Source: Actinomycetes bacterium
Lineage (GTDB): Bacteria > Actinomycetota > Humimicrobiia > JAHJRV01
Length of the DNA stretch: 24,856 bases
Assembly (NCBI GenBank): GCA_030640275.1
Contig: DAOWJR010000010.1
Span: 1 to 24,856, forward strand
Direction of reading: 5' to 3'
Made by a program: the position numbers and the translations under genes
Shown here: piece by piece, positions 1-7,948 of the stretch
Position numbering within the stretch: position 1 is the first letter of the stretch
Layout of the letters: every line of letters begins with the position of its first letter
The notes under the pieces: model-generated
Databases searched by the model: none
Seen by the model: the letters and a program-made list of their open reading frames with translations, nothing else
Told to the model about the DNA's origin: nothing

Positions 1-1251
1 GTGCTAAATATGAGAGGTGAACCTCTTATGCCAACAACTCAGCAAAAGGCAAACAAACTTTTAAGAAAAAAGAAAGCAAAAGTTGTTACAACCAAGCCAT
101 TCACAATCCAGTTAAATTATCCGACTGGAGAAAACAAGCAGCCAATTACTTTAGGAGTAGATGCTGGTTATTCAAAGATTGGATTTTCAGCTATTACTAA
201 TACCAAAGAATTAATATTAGGTGAGGTTCAATTAAGAAATAATATGTCAAAGAAACTATCAGAAAGAAAGATGTATAGAAGACTAAAAAGAAACAGATTA
301 TGGTATAGAGAACCAAGATTTAATAATAGGGTTTCTGCTAAAAAGAAGGGCTGGTTAGCACCCTCAATTCAACATAAATTAAATACTCATATCAAAATGA
401 TAGATAAGGTTAAAGAAATACTGCCCATTTCTCAAATCAATATTGAAGTTGCTACTTTTGACACCCAGAAGATGCAAAATCCTGAAATCAAGGGGGTTGA
501 ATATCAACAAGGTGAGCTTAAAGGTTATGAAATTAAGGAATATCTACTAAAGAAGTGGAATAGAATATGTGCTTACTGTGGTAAAACAAATGTCCCTTTA
601 GAAGTTGAACATATAGTTCCAAAATCAAGAGGTGGCTCAGATAGAGTCTCTAATCTCACCATAGCCTGCAATAAATGTAATCAAAAGAAAGGTAATAAGA
701 CAGCAAAAGAGTTTAATTATCCTAAAATACAAGAAAAAGCAAATAAATCATTAAAAGAAGTAGCATTCATGAATAATGTCAGATGGAAATTAATCAATCA
801 GCTAAAAGAACAGGGCAATAAAGTTTCTCACACCTATGGATATATTACCAAATATAATAGAGCTAAATTAGGATTAGAAAAATCACACATTAATGATGCC
901 CTTGTTATAGCTGGTGGTATTAATCAAAAAAGATGTAAACCTCTTATAGTTAAACAGACACGCAGAAATAACCGATCTATACAATTAAACAGAAAAGGAT
1001 ATAAGAGATCTATAAGGAAACAAAGATATAAGTTTCAGCCAAATGATATGGTGAGACTTAACAAGAAAATTTACAAAGTAAAAGGTGTATTCAATTATGG
1101 AGAATATATAAGATTGTCAGATGATTCTAACATCATTAATGCTAATATCAAAAATGTTTCATTAATTACTTATGGAAAAGGTTTACAATTTAAATATCCA
1201 ATTCATCTCCCACCAAATTCTAATGATTTTGGAAGGAGTCTTCTTGGATAG
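1..1251 (+). CDS. iscB: IscB-type RNA-guided HNH/RuvC endonuclease (5' end cut by window)
   Basis: This is an IscB protein, the transposon-encoded ancestor of Cas9 that cuts DNA guided by an omega-RNA. The N-terminus carries the PLMP motif (residues 8-11) followed by a basic stretch. A split RuvC domain has Asp54 in LGVDAG, Glu149 in INIEVA, and His296 with Asp299 in SHINDA. Between the second and third RuvC parts lies an HNH domain with zinc pairs Cys190/Cys193 and Cys223/Cys226 and the EH motif at 203-204, so both nuclease centres look intact. The basic C-terminal region (about 320-416) is probably the omega-RNA/PAM-side domain. The reading frame is open at base 1 (GTG), and family members usually have a few residues before LNMRGEPLMP. 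The real start is therefore probably just outside the window. The omega-RNA gene, normally upstream of iscB, would also lie outside. No TnpA transposase is present in the window. Confidence 0.93.
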   Translation: MLNMRGEPLMPTTQQKANKLLRKKKAKVVTTKPFTIQLNYPTGENKQPITLGVDAGYSKIGFSAITNTKELILGEVQLRNNMSKKLSERKMYRRLKRNRLWYREPRFNNRVSAKKKGWLAPSIQHKLNTHIKMIDKVKEILPISQINIEVATFDTQKMQNPEIKGVEYQQGELKGYEIKEYLLKKWNRICAYCGKTNVPLEVEHIVPKSRGGSDRVSNLTIACNKCNQKKGNKTAKEFNYPKIQEKANKSLKEVAFMNNVRWKLINQLKEQGNKVSHTYGYITKYNRAKLGLEKSHINDALVIAGGINQKRCKPLIVKQTRRNNRSIQLNRKGYKRSIRKQRYKFQPNDMVRLNKKIYKVKGVFNYGEYIRLSDDSNIINANIKNVSLITYGKGLQFKYPIHLPPNSNDFGRSLLG

Positions 1252-1268
1252 TTTAGATAAGTAAGCTT

Positions 1269-1326
1269 AAAACTATATGATAATCGCAGATGTTCTTTAA
1301 AGATGATTGCGTTAGTCAATAGTTTT
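1269..1326. terminator. Palindromic region between convergent iscB and anti-sigma genes
   Basis: Perfect 8-base outer arms (AAAACTAT at 1269-1276 and ATAGTTTT at 1319-1326) enclose a second stem (CGCA at 1285-1288 with TGCG at 1308-1311) and a central CTTTAAAG. The right arm ends in five T residues, which suits a terminator for iscB. It also overlaps the last codons of the opposing anti-sigma gene. It could serve both strands, or it could be the structured right end of the IscB insertion element. The fold is inferred by eye. Confidence 0.35.
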
Positions 1327-2343
1327 TAGATGGAGTATCTTATTTGTACCAGCTTCTATAACACAAATAAATTGTTTAGTAAGTTTATCTTTTTCAAAAT
1401 CTTTTCCAGGACCTATGCCAGAAATTATGAAAGCATCTTTCCCCTCAAACCTTGCTTTTTCTACAGAGAAGATTAACAGTGGGAACTTCTCAGGTAATTG
1501 TTCTTGCCCTGTAAGATATTTATATATTTCAGATTCTAATATCTTTAAATTTTCATCAAAGTGTGGAAATTGTAAAACTTTAGATTTTATACTTTTATAT
1601 AATATCTTATCGTAGTCATCTTTTATTAAGAGAACTTGATTTGTATCTATTGGTAAAATTTGTTCAATAGTTTCTTCTGTAGATATCCTTTCTTCAGATT
1701 TTTGATTTGTAAAAAATTCATCAATATAATTTTGTGTATAATCATTTTCTGAAACAGTTATTATAGGTTGTGGTACAGGTGGAACTTCAGGCTTTATGGT
1801 TATTAATTCTTGTTCCATTATACCCTCTTCAGTTATTACTGTTTGCTCAGCTTCAGCTACTTCTTCATCTTTAACTTCTCCTTCTACTGCTGTATCTTCT
1901 CCATTGCCAAATTCTTTAGATACCGCTTCTTCAGTAGTACTTAAACCCTTTGTTAGATCCTCAGCTAATTCAGCAGATTCCATTTTATGAAAAGTATATA
2001 AAGGTTTATAAAATTGTAATAATAAAACTCCTAACAATAATATAGCTATTGCACTTATAATTGAAATAAATTGCCATCTTGACCAGATTGGTTTGGGTAT
2101 TAGAGTTGGAGGAATTTCTATACTTTTTTCTCTAACTAATTTAGCCAACTTTTTTGCTTTATCAAAAGATAAATCATAAAAAGCAGATGAGGAGATGAAC
2201 TCTTTTACACCTTTTATCTCATTAAAATACTTTTTGCAATCCGGGCATGTTTTTATATGCTCTTCTACTTTTTTATTTTGGTTAATAGAGAGTTCAGAAT
2301 CAACATATTCAGAAATCATATTTTTTATATTTTTGTAGTTCAA
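1312..2343 (-). CDS. Membrane-anchored zinc-binding anti-sigma factor
   Basis: The N-terminal 40 residues form a zf-HC2/ZAS anti-sigma domain with His29-x3-Cys33-x2-Cys36. One transmembrane segment follows at about residues 92-111. Outside the membrane comes a Glu/Pro-rich linker (about 120-205) and a C-terminal domain of about 130 residues that I do not recognise and that may sense an envelope signal. The likely role is to hold the ECF sigma factor encoded 36 bases upstream until stress releases it. The start is a TTG (complement of 2341-2343), preceded on the coding strand by AAGGTG about six bases away. The gene is co-directional with, and presumably co-transcribed with, the sigma gene. 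The family assignment rests on the zinc motif, the membrane segment and the neighbour; the signal is unknown. Confidence 0.85.
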   Translation of the reverse strand: MNYKNIKNMISEYVDSELSINQNKKVEEHIKTCPDCKKYFNEIKGVKEFISSSAFYDLSFDKAKKLAKLVREKSIEIPPTLIPKPIWSRWQFISIISAIAILLLGVLLLQFYKPLYTFHKMESAELAEDLTKGLSTTEEAVSKEFGNGEDTAVEGEVKDEEVAEAEQTVITEEGIMEQELITIKPEVPPVPQPIITVSENDYTQNYIDEFFTNQKSEERISTEETIEQILPIDTNQVLLIKDDYDKILYKSIKSKVLQFPHFDENLKILESEIYKYLTGQEQLPEKFPLLIFSVEKARFEGKDAFIISGIGPGKDFEKDKLTKQFICVIEAGTNKILHLKTID

Positions 2344-2379
2344 TTTTTCACCTTTTAATGTATCTTTTAATATAAGACT

Positions 2380-2976
2380 TTAAAAATCTATTTTTTGTTC
2401 TCTTTCTTCTTTCAAAATATTTCTTAAGATCTCTCGAGATCTACTTATTCTTGATTTAACTGTTCCTAAAGGAATACTTAAAATTTCAGATATTTCTTTA
2501 TATTTCAAATCATATATATCATTTAGTACAATTACAATTCTAAGATTTTGTGGTAGTTTTTGAAGTAGGTTCTGTACTTTATCTGTTTCTTCTGCTTCTA
2601 AAATTCTATTTGAAACTTCATTAAATCTATTTTTATAAGTGACCCTTTCTGTTAATTTTAGTTCTTCATAAGAATCAGATATTGATTTTTTTCTTTTAAT
2701 AAGTATGTCTTTACAGACATTACATGTGATTCTATAAAGCCATGTAGAAAACTTAGAAGCTCCCTTAAAACTTTTAGCTCTTTTAATTAATCTGATAAAT
2801 GTTTCCTGGGTTGCATCCCATGCGTCTTGAGAATTATTCATAAAGCGGAATGATAGATTATAGATATTTTTCTGGTGACGTTTTACGAGTTGAACAAGAG
2901 CTTTCTCATCCCCTCTTGTGTAATATCTTATAAGTTTTTCATCATTTATTTTTTCTCTTTTATATTTTATTGTCAT
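2380..2976 (-). CDS. ECF-family RNA polymerase sigma factor
   Basis: This 198-residue protein has the two domains of an ECF (group 4) sigma factor. Region 2, roughly residues 25-95, contains the DATQETFIRLIKRAKSF core and the STWLYRITCN promoter-melting segment. Region 4, roughly 130-190, contains LPQNLRIVIVLNDIYDLKYK and a helix-turn-helix ending in GTVKSRISRSREIL. No region 3 or 1.1 is present. It directs RNA polymerase to a stress regulon and is followed immediately by its probable anti-sigma partner. The ATG start (complement of 2974-2976) has only a weak purine-rich ribosome site upstream. Its divergent neighbour is trxB, so a thiol or envelope stress regulon including trxB-trxA is plausible. 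This arrangement resembles the actinobacterial sigM-rsmA locus. Confidence 0.92.
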   Translation of the reverse strand: MTIKYKREKINDEKLIRYYTRGDEKALVQLVKRHQKNIYNLSFRFMNNSQDAWDATQETFIRLIKRAKSFKGASKFSTWLYRITCNVCKDILIKRKKSISDSYEELKLTERVTYKNRFNEVSNRILEAEETDKVQNLLQKLPQNLRIVIVLNDIYDLKYKEISEILSIPLGTVKSRISRSREILRNILKEEREQKIDF

Positions 2977-3190
2977 GAAATATTTTTTTTCTTCTATATT
3001 TGACTGTTACAGAATTTAAAACTAATATTCTCATATAAAGGTTATAATAATAAGTTATTTTAGTAATTATTTTTAACATTTTGTTTTAGTAACAACAAAA
3101 ATATACCACAATTTGACTTTATATAAAAATTTGATTAAACTTTTTTTATCTATTTGAATAATTATAGTTATATTTAGGTTGAAATAAAAA
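2977..3190. promoter_or_regulatory. Divergent promoter region between ECF sigma gene and trxB
   Basis: This 214-base AT-rich gap must hold promoters for both directions. For trxB there is a modest sigma-A candidate, TTGACT at 3113-3118, then 17 bases, then TAAACT at 3136-3141. A direct repeat TTTTAGTAA occurs at 3058-3066 and 3084-3092 and could be a protein-binding site. I could not identify a convincing ECF-type GGAAC/CGT promoter on either strand. All assignments here are weak. Confidence 0.35.
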
Positions 3191-4120
3191 ATGAAGGTAA
3201 GAGATTTAATTATTATTGGAGCAGGTCCAGCGGGAATGAGTGCTGGAATATATGCAGCCAGGTCAGCTTTATCACCACTCATTATAGAATCACAAATGCC
3301 CGGAGGTCAGGTAGCTCTTACAGATTTTATTGAAAACTATCCAGCATTTCCCAATGGTATGTCTGGTCAAGAGTTAACTAAACTTATGGAAGAACAGTGT
3401 AATAATTTTAATGTTGAGTTTATGAACTTTGTCCAGGTTGATTTCGTTGAAAAGGAAAACAAAATCTTTAAGTTAAAAACTAACCAGGGTGATTTTTTTG
3501 CTAAAACTGTTATAGTTGCAACTGGAGCAAGTCCAGCTGAATTGGGTATTCCTGGAGAAAGGGAGTTTAAAGGAAGAGGAGTTTCATATTGTGCAACTTG
3601 TGATGGCCCTTTGTTTAAGGATAAAGATATCCTTGTTGTTGGTGGTGGTGATTCAGCTGTTCAGGAGGCAATTTGTTTAACTAAATTTGTATCATCTTTA
3701 AAGGTAGTTCATAGAAGGGATAAATTAAGAGCAAGAAAGATGATACAAGAAAAAGCTTTTAAAAATCCCAAAATAGATATTTTATGGAATTCTAATCTAT
3801 TGGAAATCAAAGGAAAGGATTTGGTTGAGAGGGTAGTAATTTATAATAATAAAACAAATCAGAAAAGAGAGATAAGAATAGATGGCGTTTTTATGTATGC
3901 GGGATTTAAACCAAATTCATCCTTAGTAAAAAACTTAGTAGAAATGGATAAACTGGGTAGTATAATAACAGATCATAAAATGAGAACTTCTACTACTGGA
4001 TTGTTTGCTGCTGGGGATGTAAGAAATACACCTCTAAGACAAGTCGTTACTGCTGTTTCAGATGGAGCAATAGCAGCTATAAACGCAGAAGAATATTTAG
4101 AATACGAGATTAAAATTTAA
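3191..4120 (+). CDS. trxB: Thioredoxin reductase (FAD/NADPH)
   Basis: This low-molecular-weight thioredoxin reductase passes electrons from NADPH through FAD and a redox dithiol to thioredoxin in the cytoplasm. The 309 residues match the usual family length. An FAD-binding GAGPAG motif lies near residue 9. The redox pair is Cys134-Ala-Thr-Cys137 followed by DGP. An NADPH-binding VGGGDSA motif lies around residue 153. The closing FAD motif GLFAAGDVR is followed by QVVTAVSDGA near the C-terminus. Its substrate thioredoxin is encoded 116 bases downstream. Upstream and divergent is an ECF sigma/anti-sigma pair, which may control it. No strong Shine-Dalgarno sequence precedes the ATG; there is only AGG about ten bases away. 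Confidence 0.96.
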   Translation: MKVRDLIIIGAGPAGMSAGIYAARSALSPLIIESQMPGGQVALTDFIENYPAFPNGMSGQELTKLMEEQCNNFNVEFMNFVQVDFVEKENKIFKLKTNQGDFFAKTVIVATGASPAELGIPGEREFKGRGVSYCATCDGPLFKDKDILVVGGGDSAVQEAICLTKFVSSLKVVHRRDKLRARKMIQEKAFKNPKIDILWNSNLLEIKGKDLVERVVIYNNKTNQKREIRIDGVFMYAGFKPNSSLVKNLVEMDKLGSIITDHKMRTSTTGLFAAGDVRNTPLRQVVTAVSDGAIAAINAEEYLEYEIKI

Positions 4121-4166
4121 CTCCATAGCTGAGAAGCCCCCTTACGATAGCTGGTGGTAGTTCACT
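4121..4166 (+). repeat. Probable IS200/IS605-type right-end remnant
   Basis: Directly after trxB lies a short stretch unlike the surrounding AT-rich spacers. It holds GAAGCCCCC (4133-4141), a 9-base centre, then CTGGTGGTAGTTCAC (4151-4165). This layout (GAAGCCCC, hairpin, GG-rich arm, TAGTTCAC) resembles the 3' end of many TnpB/IS605-type elements, where it forms the end of the guide RNA scaffold. The stem is degraded here, since CCCCC pairs only imperfectly with GGTGG. No transposase or tnpB gene is adjacent, so this would be a solo end or scar. The identification is from memory of family ends and was not aligned. Confidence 0.4.
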
Positions 4167-4236
4167 CTGTAAAATTTAAAAGTATAATATAAAAATAAAT
4201 AACGAATATACTTTTTAGAATAGAAAGGAGAAGGAT

Positions 4237-4560
4237 TTGCCAGAGAAAATATTAAAACTAACTGATGAGAACTTTCAGGAAACAATAAAGGATTCAGAAC
4301 TTCCTATAATTGTGGATTTTACAGCTCCATGGTGTGGACCTTGCAGGATGATGGAACCGATATTTAATGTATTAGTAAAGGAATTGGAAAATGGGGTAAT
4401 ACTTGCAAGATTAAATGTTGATGAAAATCCTGAAATTTCTAAGAATTACGAGATTATGAGCATTCCAACATTTATAATGTTTCAAGATGGAAAATTAGTG
4501 AAAAAAGTAATTGGAGCTCGTCCAAAGGAGAAATTTTTAGAAGAATTTGGTTTGAAATAA
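4237..4560 (+). CDS. trxA: Thioredoxin
   Basis: A 107-residue thioredoxin, the general cytoplasmic dithiol reductant. The active site is Trp32-Cys33-Gly-Pro-Cys36, preceded by VDFTAP. The cis-proline loop reads SIPTF near residue 76, followed by the usual MFQDGK turn. The length is typical of a single-domain thioredoxin. The start is TTG at 4237, supported by GGAG at 4227-4230 with a six-base gap; no ATG fits. It lies just downstream of trxB and probably forms the reductase/thioredoxin pair, although the short insertion-element-like scar between them could affect co-expression. Confidence 0.96.
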   Translation: MPEKILKLTDENFQETIKDSELPIIVDFTAPWCGPCRMMEPIFNVLVKELENGVILARLNVDENPEISKNYEIMSIPTFIMFQDGKLVKKVIGARPKEKFLEEFGLK

Positions 4561-4678
4561 TTCAACAATATTGTAAAAATTTACATTTCTCTCAAAAATA
4601 ATAAAAATATCCTATAAATTAAATTTATCAATTCTTCAAAATTTGTTTAGATAAATATTACTTTGTGTTTGAACTTTT

Positions 4679-5734
4679 ATGAAACTAAAAAGAGGATCCA
4701 AGGGTAAAGAGGTTGTTGATTTACAAACAAGGTTAAAATCCTTAGGATTTCCACTTGGTTTAGAGGATATTGATGGTTTTTTTGGAATAAAGACAGAAGA
4801 AGCTGTTAAATCCTTTCAACAAAAAAGAGGTCTGGCAGTTACAGGTACTATTGATTCAATTACATGGTTGGAAGTTGTTGAAGCAGGATACACTTTAGGA
4901 AGTAGAACTCTATATTTAAAAGTACCACCTTTTAGAGGTGATGATGTTAAAACTTTACAACATTATCTCAATTCACTTGGTTTTGATTCGGGAGAAGTAA
5001 CAGGAATTTTTAACAAAAAAACAGAAAATGCTGTTAGAAAATTTCAAAATAACATGTCTTTAGATGAAGATGGACTTGTTGGTCCAGAAACTATAAAGTC
5101 TCTTAATAATTTAAAAAGATCATTAGAGAGAGGGACTAATTATCATATTCCAGAAAGAAAAATCATCAAGCAAACTAAACCAATAATCTGTATTGATCCG
5201 GGACATGGGTTACCTACTGATCCAGGTAAAATAGGAGTTTATGGATTAACTGAGGCTGAAGTCTGTTGGGAAATTGCTGAAAATCTAATTCAGGAGATTT
5301 CAAAAACAGATGTGGCTGGGTGCTTAACTCAAAAGATTGGTAAAAATTTAAATGAGAGTGAAAGGGCATCAGTTGCGAATTCAAAAAAAGCAAATATTTT
5401 AGTAAGTGTTCATTTAAATTATTGTGATAACCCATTTGCTGAGGGAAGTAGTAGTTATTATTTCTCATCTGGATTATCATTCTCTAATTCCGGAAAAATA
5501 CTTTCAAATTTAATAGAGGACAATCTAATTAAAAGACTAAGGGTACCGGATTGCAGGGTTCATGGAATGAATATACCAATTCTAAAAGAGACATCAATGA
5601 CATCTGTAAGAGTGGAACCAGGATTTATTTCAAATCCAGAGGAAGAGAAAAGGATGGCAACTAAGAAATATAAAAGAAATGTAGCAGTTGCCATTTCAAC
5701 AGGCATAAAAGATTTTCTAAATAAGGATATTTAA
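4679..5734 (+). CDS. CwlM-like protein: two PG-binding domains plus Amidase_3
   Basis: This protein has two PG_binding_1 repeats (about residues 3-66 and 76-146) followed by an N-acetylmuramoyl-L-alanine amidase (Amidase_3) domain from about residue 168 to the end. The expected zinc ligands are present: His176 in IDPGHG, Glu192 and His245 in VSVHLN. The catalytic Glu313 in VEPGFISNP is also present, so it could be active. It has no signal peptide or membrane segment, which is odd for a secreted wall hydrolase. Mycobacterial CwlM has the same architecture and also lies right after trxB-trxC. It is reported to work in the cytoplasm as a regulator of MurA. A regulatory role is therefore a real alternative to peptidoglycan cleavage. 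The ribosome site before the ATG is poor. Confidence 0.88.
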   Translation: MKLKRGSKGKEVVDLQTRLKSLGFPLGLEDIDGFFGIKTEEAVKSFQQKRGLAVTGTIDSITWLEVVEAGYTLGSRTLYLKVPPFRGDDVKTLQHYLNSLGFDSGEVTGIFNKKTENAVRKFQNNMSLDEDGLVGPETIKSLNNLKRSLERGTNYHIPERKIIKQTKPIICIDPGHGLPTDPGKIGVYGLTEAEVCWEIAENLIQEISKTDVAGCLTQKIGKNLNESERASVANSKKANILVSVHLNYCDNPFAEGSSSYYFSSGLSFSNSGKILSNLIEDNLIKRLRVPDCRVHGMNIPILKETSMTSVRVEPGFISNPEEEKRMATKKYKRNVAVAISTGIKDFLNKDI

Positions 5735-5766
5735 GGATATTATTAGAATTTAAAATATTATTTTTT

Positions 5767-5795
5767 TTGCAATATTATTAATTTTATATTAGAAT
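5767..5795 (+). promoter_or_regulatory. Candidate sigma-A promoter for the NlpC/P60 gene
   Basis: TTGCAA (5767-5772), a 17-base spacer, then TAGAAT (5790-5795) lies 57 bases ahead of the TTG start at 5852. The -35 matches four of six consensus positions and the -10 matches five of six, with ideal spacing. The region is very AT-rich, so a chance match is possible. Confidence 0.4.
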
Positions 5796-5851
5796 CTTAC
5801 AATAATAGTAAATGATAAGTAGTTGGAGAAGTGAAAAACGGAGGTTATTAA

Positions 5852-6874
5852 TTGGATGATCCTTTACTTAGAAAGAGGAGAAACTTCTTTATTATAAGTA
5901 AAATTGTTTTTAGTGTAATTTTAGTCATTTCATTTACACTTTCCTACTCGTCACCACTTAGTGCCACGCCTTTAAGTGAAAAAAGAGCTGAAAAAGATAG
6001 ACTTATTAAAGAAATATATCGCATTCATGAGGACCTTGATGAAACAGTTGAGAAATATAATTTTTATACAGATGAGCTTAATAAGGTTGAATCAAATATA
6101 ATATTTCTTGAAAAACGAAAAAGTAGACTTAATTTTGAACTCAGCTCTTTAAAAACAGAGCTTGAAGCTGCATTAGAAGAAATTTATAAATTTGGACAGG
6201 TAAATCTTGTATACATAATGTCGTCTCCAGACACTGTTAATGATCTAATGGATAGAATAAAACTCTTTTCAATAGCTGGAGATAAGCATGCTCAGTTGAT
6301 AATGAAGGTTGAGGAAATAAGAAATGAAATTATTAATATTGAGCAGGAAGCTGAGAAGCAAAAAAAGATAATATCGGGTTTAATATCAGAATTAAATTTG
6401 GTAAAAGAGCAAGTAGAAGAAAAAATAAGGGAGAAGGAAAGACTTCTTGCCAAGGTTAAGCAGGATATACAAATTTTAGAAAGAGAGATGTATGCACCTG
6501 TAACTAATTTTGTTTCTCCATCTGACTATACAGGTGTGGTATCTCTTGCATTATCACAACAGGGAAAGCCCTATGTTTGGGGAGCCTCAGGTCCCAATAG
6601 TTTTGATTGCTCGGGACTTGTTTATTGGGTTTTTAGACAATTTGGAACCTATCTACCTCGGACTGTAAGAGGTCAATATAATGCAGGAGCTTCTGTTTCA
6701 AAATCAGATCTTAGACCAGGGGATTTGGTTTTTTTCAAAAACTTCAGTCATGTTGGAATATATATTGGAAATGGAAACTTCGTTCACGCTCCACATAATG
6801 GAACTAAAGTAAGAGTAGAATCGTTAAGTAGACCATATAGGGTAAAAAACTATTGTGGAGCCTGTCGTATTTAG
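5852..6874 (+). CDS. Secreted coiled-coil NlpC/P60 peptidoglycan endopeptidase
   Basis: A basic N-terminus (RKRR) and a hydrophobic stretch at about residues 13-35 ending near SATP form a signal peptide, so the protein is exported. Residues about 40-215 form a long Glu/Lys-rich coiled coil. The C-terminal 115 residues are an NlpC/P60 cysteine peptidase with catalytic Cys253 in FDCSGL, His300 in SHVGIYIG and His312 in FVHAPH. Such enzymes cut the D-Glu/meso-DAP bond in the wall peptide stem and help separate daughter cells. The coiled coil usually keeps the enzyme inactive or binds a partner, as in RipA-like proteins. The TTG start at 5852 is chosen because GGAGG sits at 5840-5844. Its neighbour upstream is the CwlM-like amidase, so this is a small cell-wall cluster. 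Confidence 0.93.
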   Translation: MDDPLLRKRRNFFIISKIVFSVILVISFTLSYSSPLSATPLSEKRAEKDRLIKEIYRIHEDLDETVEKYNFYTDELNKVESNIIFLEKRKSRLNFELSSLKTELEAALEEIYKFGQVNLVYIMSSPDTVNDLMDRIKLFSIAGDKHAQLIMKVEEIRNEIINIEQEAEKQKKIISGLISELNLVKEQVEEKIREKERLLAKVKQDIQILEREMYAPVTNFVSPSDYTGVVSLALSQQGKPYVWGASGPNSFDCSGLVYWVFRQFGTYLPRTVRGQYNAGASVSKSDLRPGDLVFFKNFSHVGIYIGNGNFVHAPHNGTKVRVESLSRPYRVKNYCGACRI

Positions 6875-6907
6875 GACTAATAACAAACTTCTAAAATTAT
6901 TAAAAAA

Positions 6908-7948
6908 ATGTCTACAGGATTATTTTATCATCCAATTTTTTTAGAACATGATACGGGATGGGGTCATCCAGAAAGAGCACAAAGATTAGTTGCAATATTA
7001 GATGAAATTGAAAAAAGAAAAGATTTAAATAATATTGAAACTGTTTCACCCGATAAAGCATCCATAAAGGATATCCAATTAAACCATAGTAATAGCTATA
7101 TCAAATTGATTCAAAATACATCAGAAATAAAAAGCATAAAACATTTAGATCCCGATACAGCAGTCTGTTCAAAGTCATATGAAAGCGCGCTTCATGCATG
7201 TGGAGCAGTTTTAAATGCAGTCAAGTCAGTATATGAGGGGATTTATAGAAATGCATTTGCTTTAGTGAGACCACCTGGACATCATGCACTTTTTTCTCGA
7301 GCTATGGGTTTCTGTATATTTAATAATATTGCAATAGCTGCCAAGTATTTAAAGAATGTAATGGGTTTGCGTAAAATAGCTATTATTGATTGGGACGCTC
7401 ATCATGGAAATGGCACACAAGATTCATTTTATAATGATCCAGATGTCCTTTATATATCTTTGCATCAATTTCCTTTTTATCCGGGAACTGGTTCTGCTAA
7501 TGAAATTGGAACGGGTATTGCAAAAGGATTTAATGTAAATATACCAATGTTTGCATATAGTGGGGAGAATACCTATTTATTGGCAATAGAAAGGATCATT
7601 TCTCCGATTGTTTATCAATTTTCGCCAGAATTCATCTTGATTAGTGCTGGATATGATGGACATTATAAAGACCCTTTAACTCAACTTCTTTTAACAAGTA
7701 ATACATTTTTTAAATTATCAAAAGCTGTAATAGAAATGGCAAATGAAGTTTGTAGTGGTAGAATTATTTTCTCTTTAGAGGGCGGCTATTACTTAAAGGG
7801 ATTATCTCAAAGTGTAGTAGAGACTCTCAGAGCAATGGTCGGGTATAATAATCCAGTTCCTTACCCATCAGAAGAGTTAAAGGAGAGGAATTCAAGCATG
7901 GAAATAGAACAAATAATAGAAATTCAAAAAAGATATTGGAAATTATAA
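6908..7948 (+). CDS. Histone deacetylase-family / AcuC-like deacetylase
   Basis: A 346-residue member of the zinc-dependent deacetylase superfamily that includes class I/II histone deacetylases, AcuC and acetylpolyamine hydrolases. Hallmarks are the N-terminal HPERAQRL, the RPPGHHA loop with the paired catalytic histidines, IIDWDAHHGNGTQ with the Asp and His zinc ligands, ISLHQFPFYPGTG, and SAGYDGHYKDPL with the second zinc Asp. EGGYY near residue 290 supplies the transition-state tyrosine region. It probably removes acetyl groups from lysines or small amines in the cytoplasm. The exact substrate cannot be read from sequence. It starts 33 bases after the NlpC/P60 gene with no obvious ribosome site, so it is probably part of the same transcript. 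Confidence 0.93.
   Translation: MSTGLFYHPIFLEHDTGWGHPERAQRLVAILDEIEKRKDLNNIETVSPDKASIKDIQLNHSNSYIKLIQNTSEIKSIKHLDPDTAVCSKSYESALHACGAVLNAVKSVYEGIYRNAFALVRPPGHHALFSRAMGFCIFNNIAIAAKYLKNVMGLRKIAIIDWDAHHGNGTQDSFYNDPDVLYISLHQFPFYPGTGSANEIGTGIAKGFNVNIPMFAYSGENTYLLAIERIISPIVYQFSPEFILISAGYDGHYKDPLTQLLLTSNTFFKLSKAVIEMANEVCSGRIIFSLEGGYYLKGLSQSVVETLRAMVGYNNPVPYPSEELKERNSSMEIEQIIEIQKRYWKL

Noticed and set aside
907..919. A 13-base match ATAGCTGGTGGTA shared by iscB and the element remnant at 4147-4159
   Set aside because: The iscB copy is coding (IAGG) and in the wrong place for an element end. A few 13-base matches are expected by chance in a window of this size.
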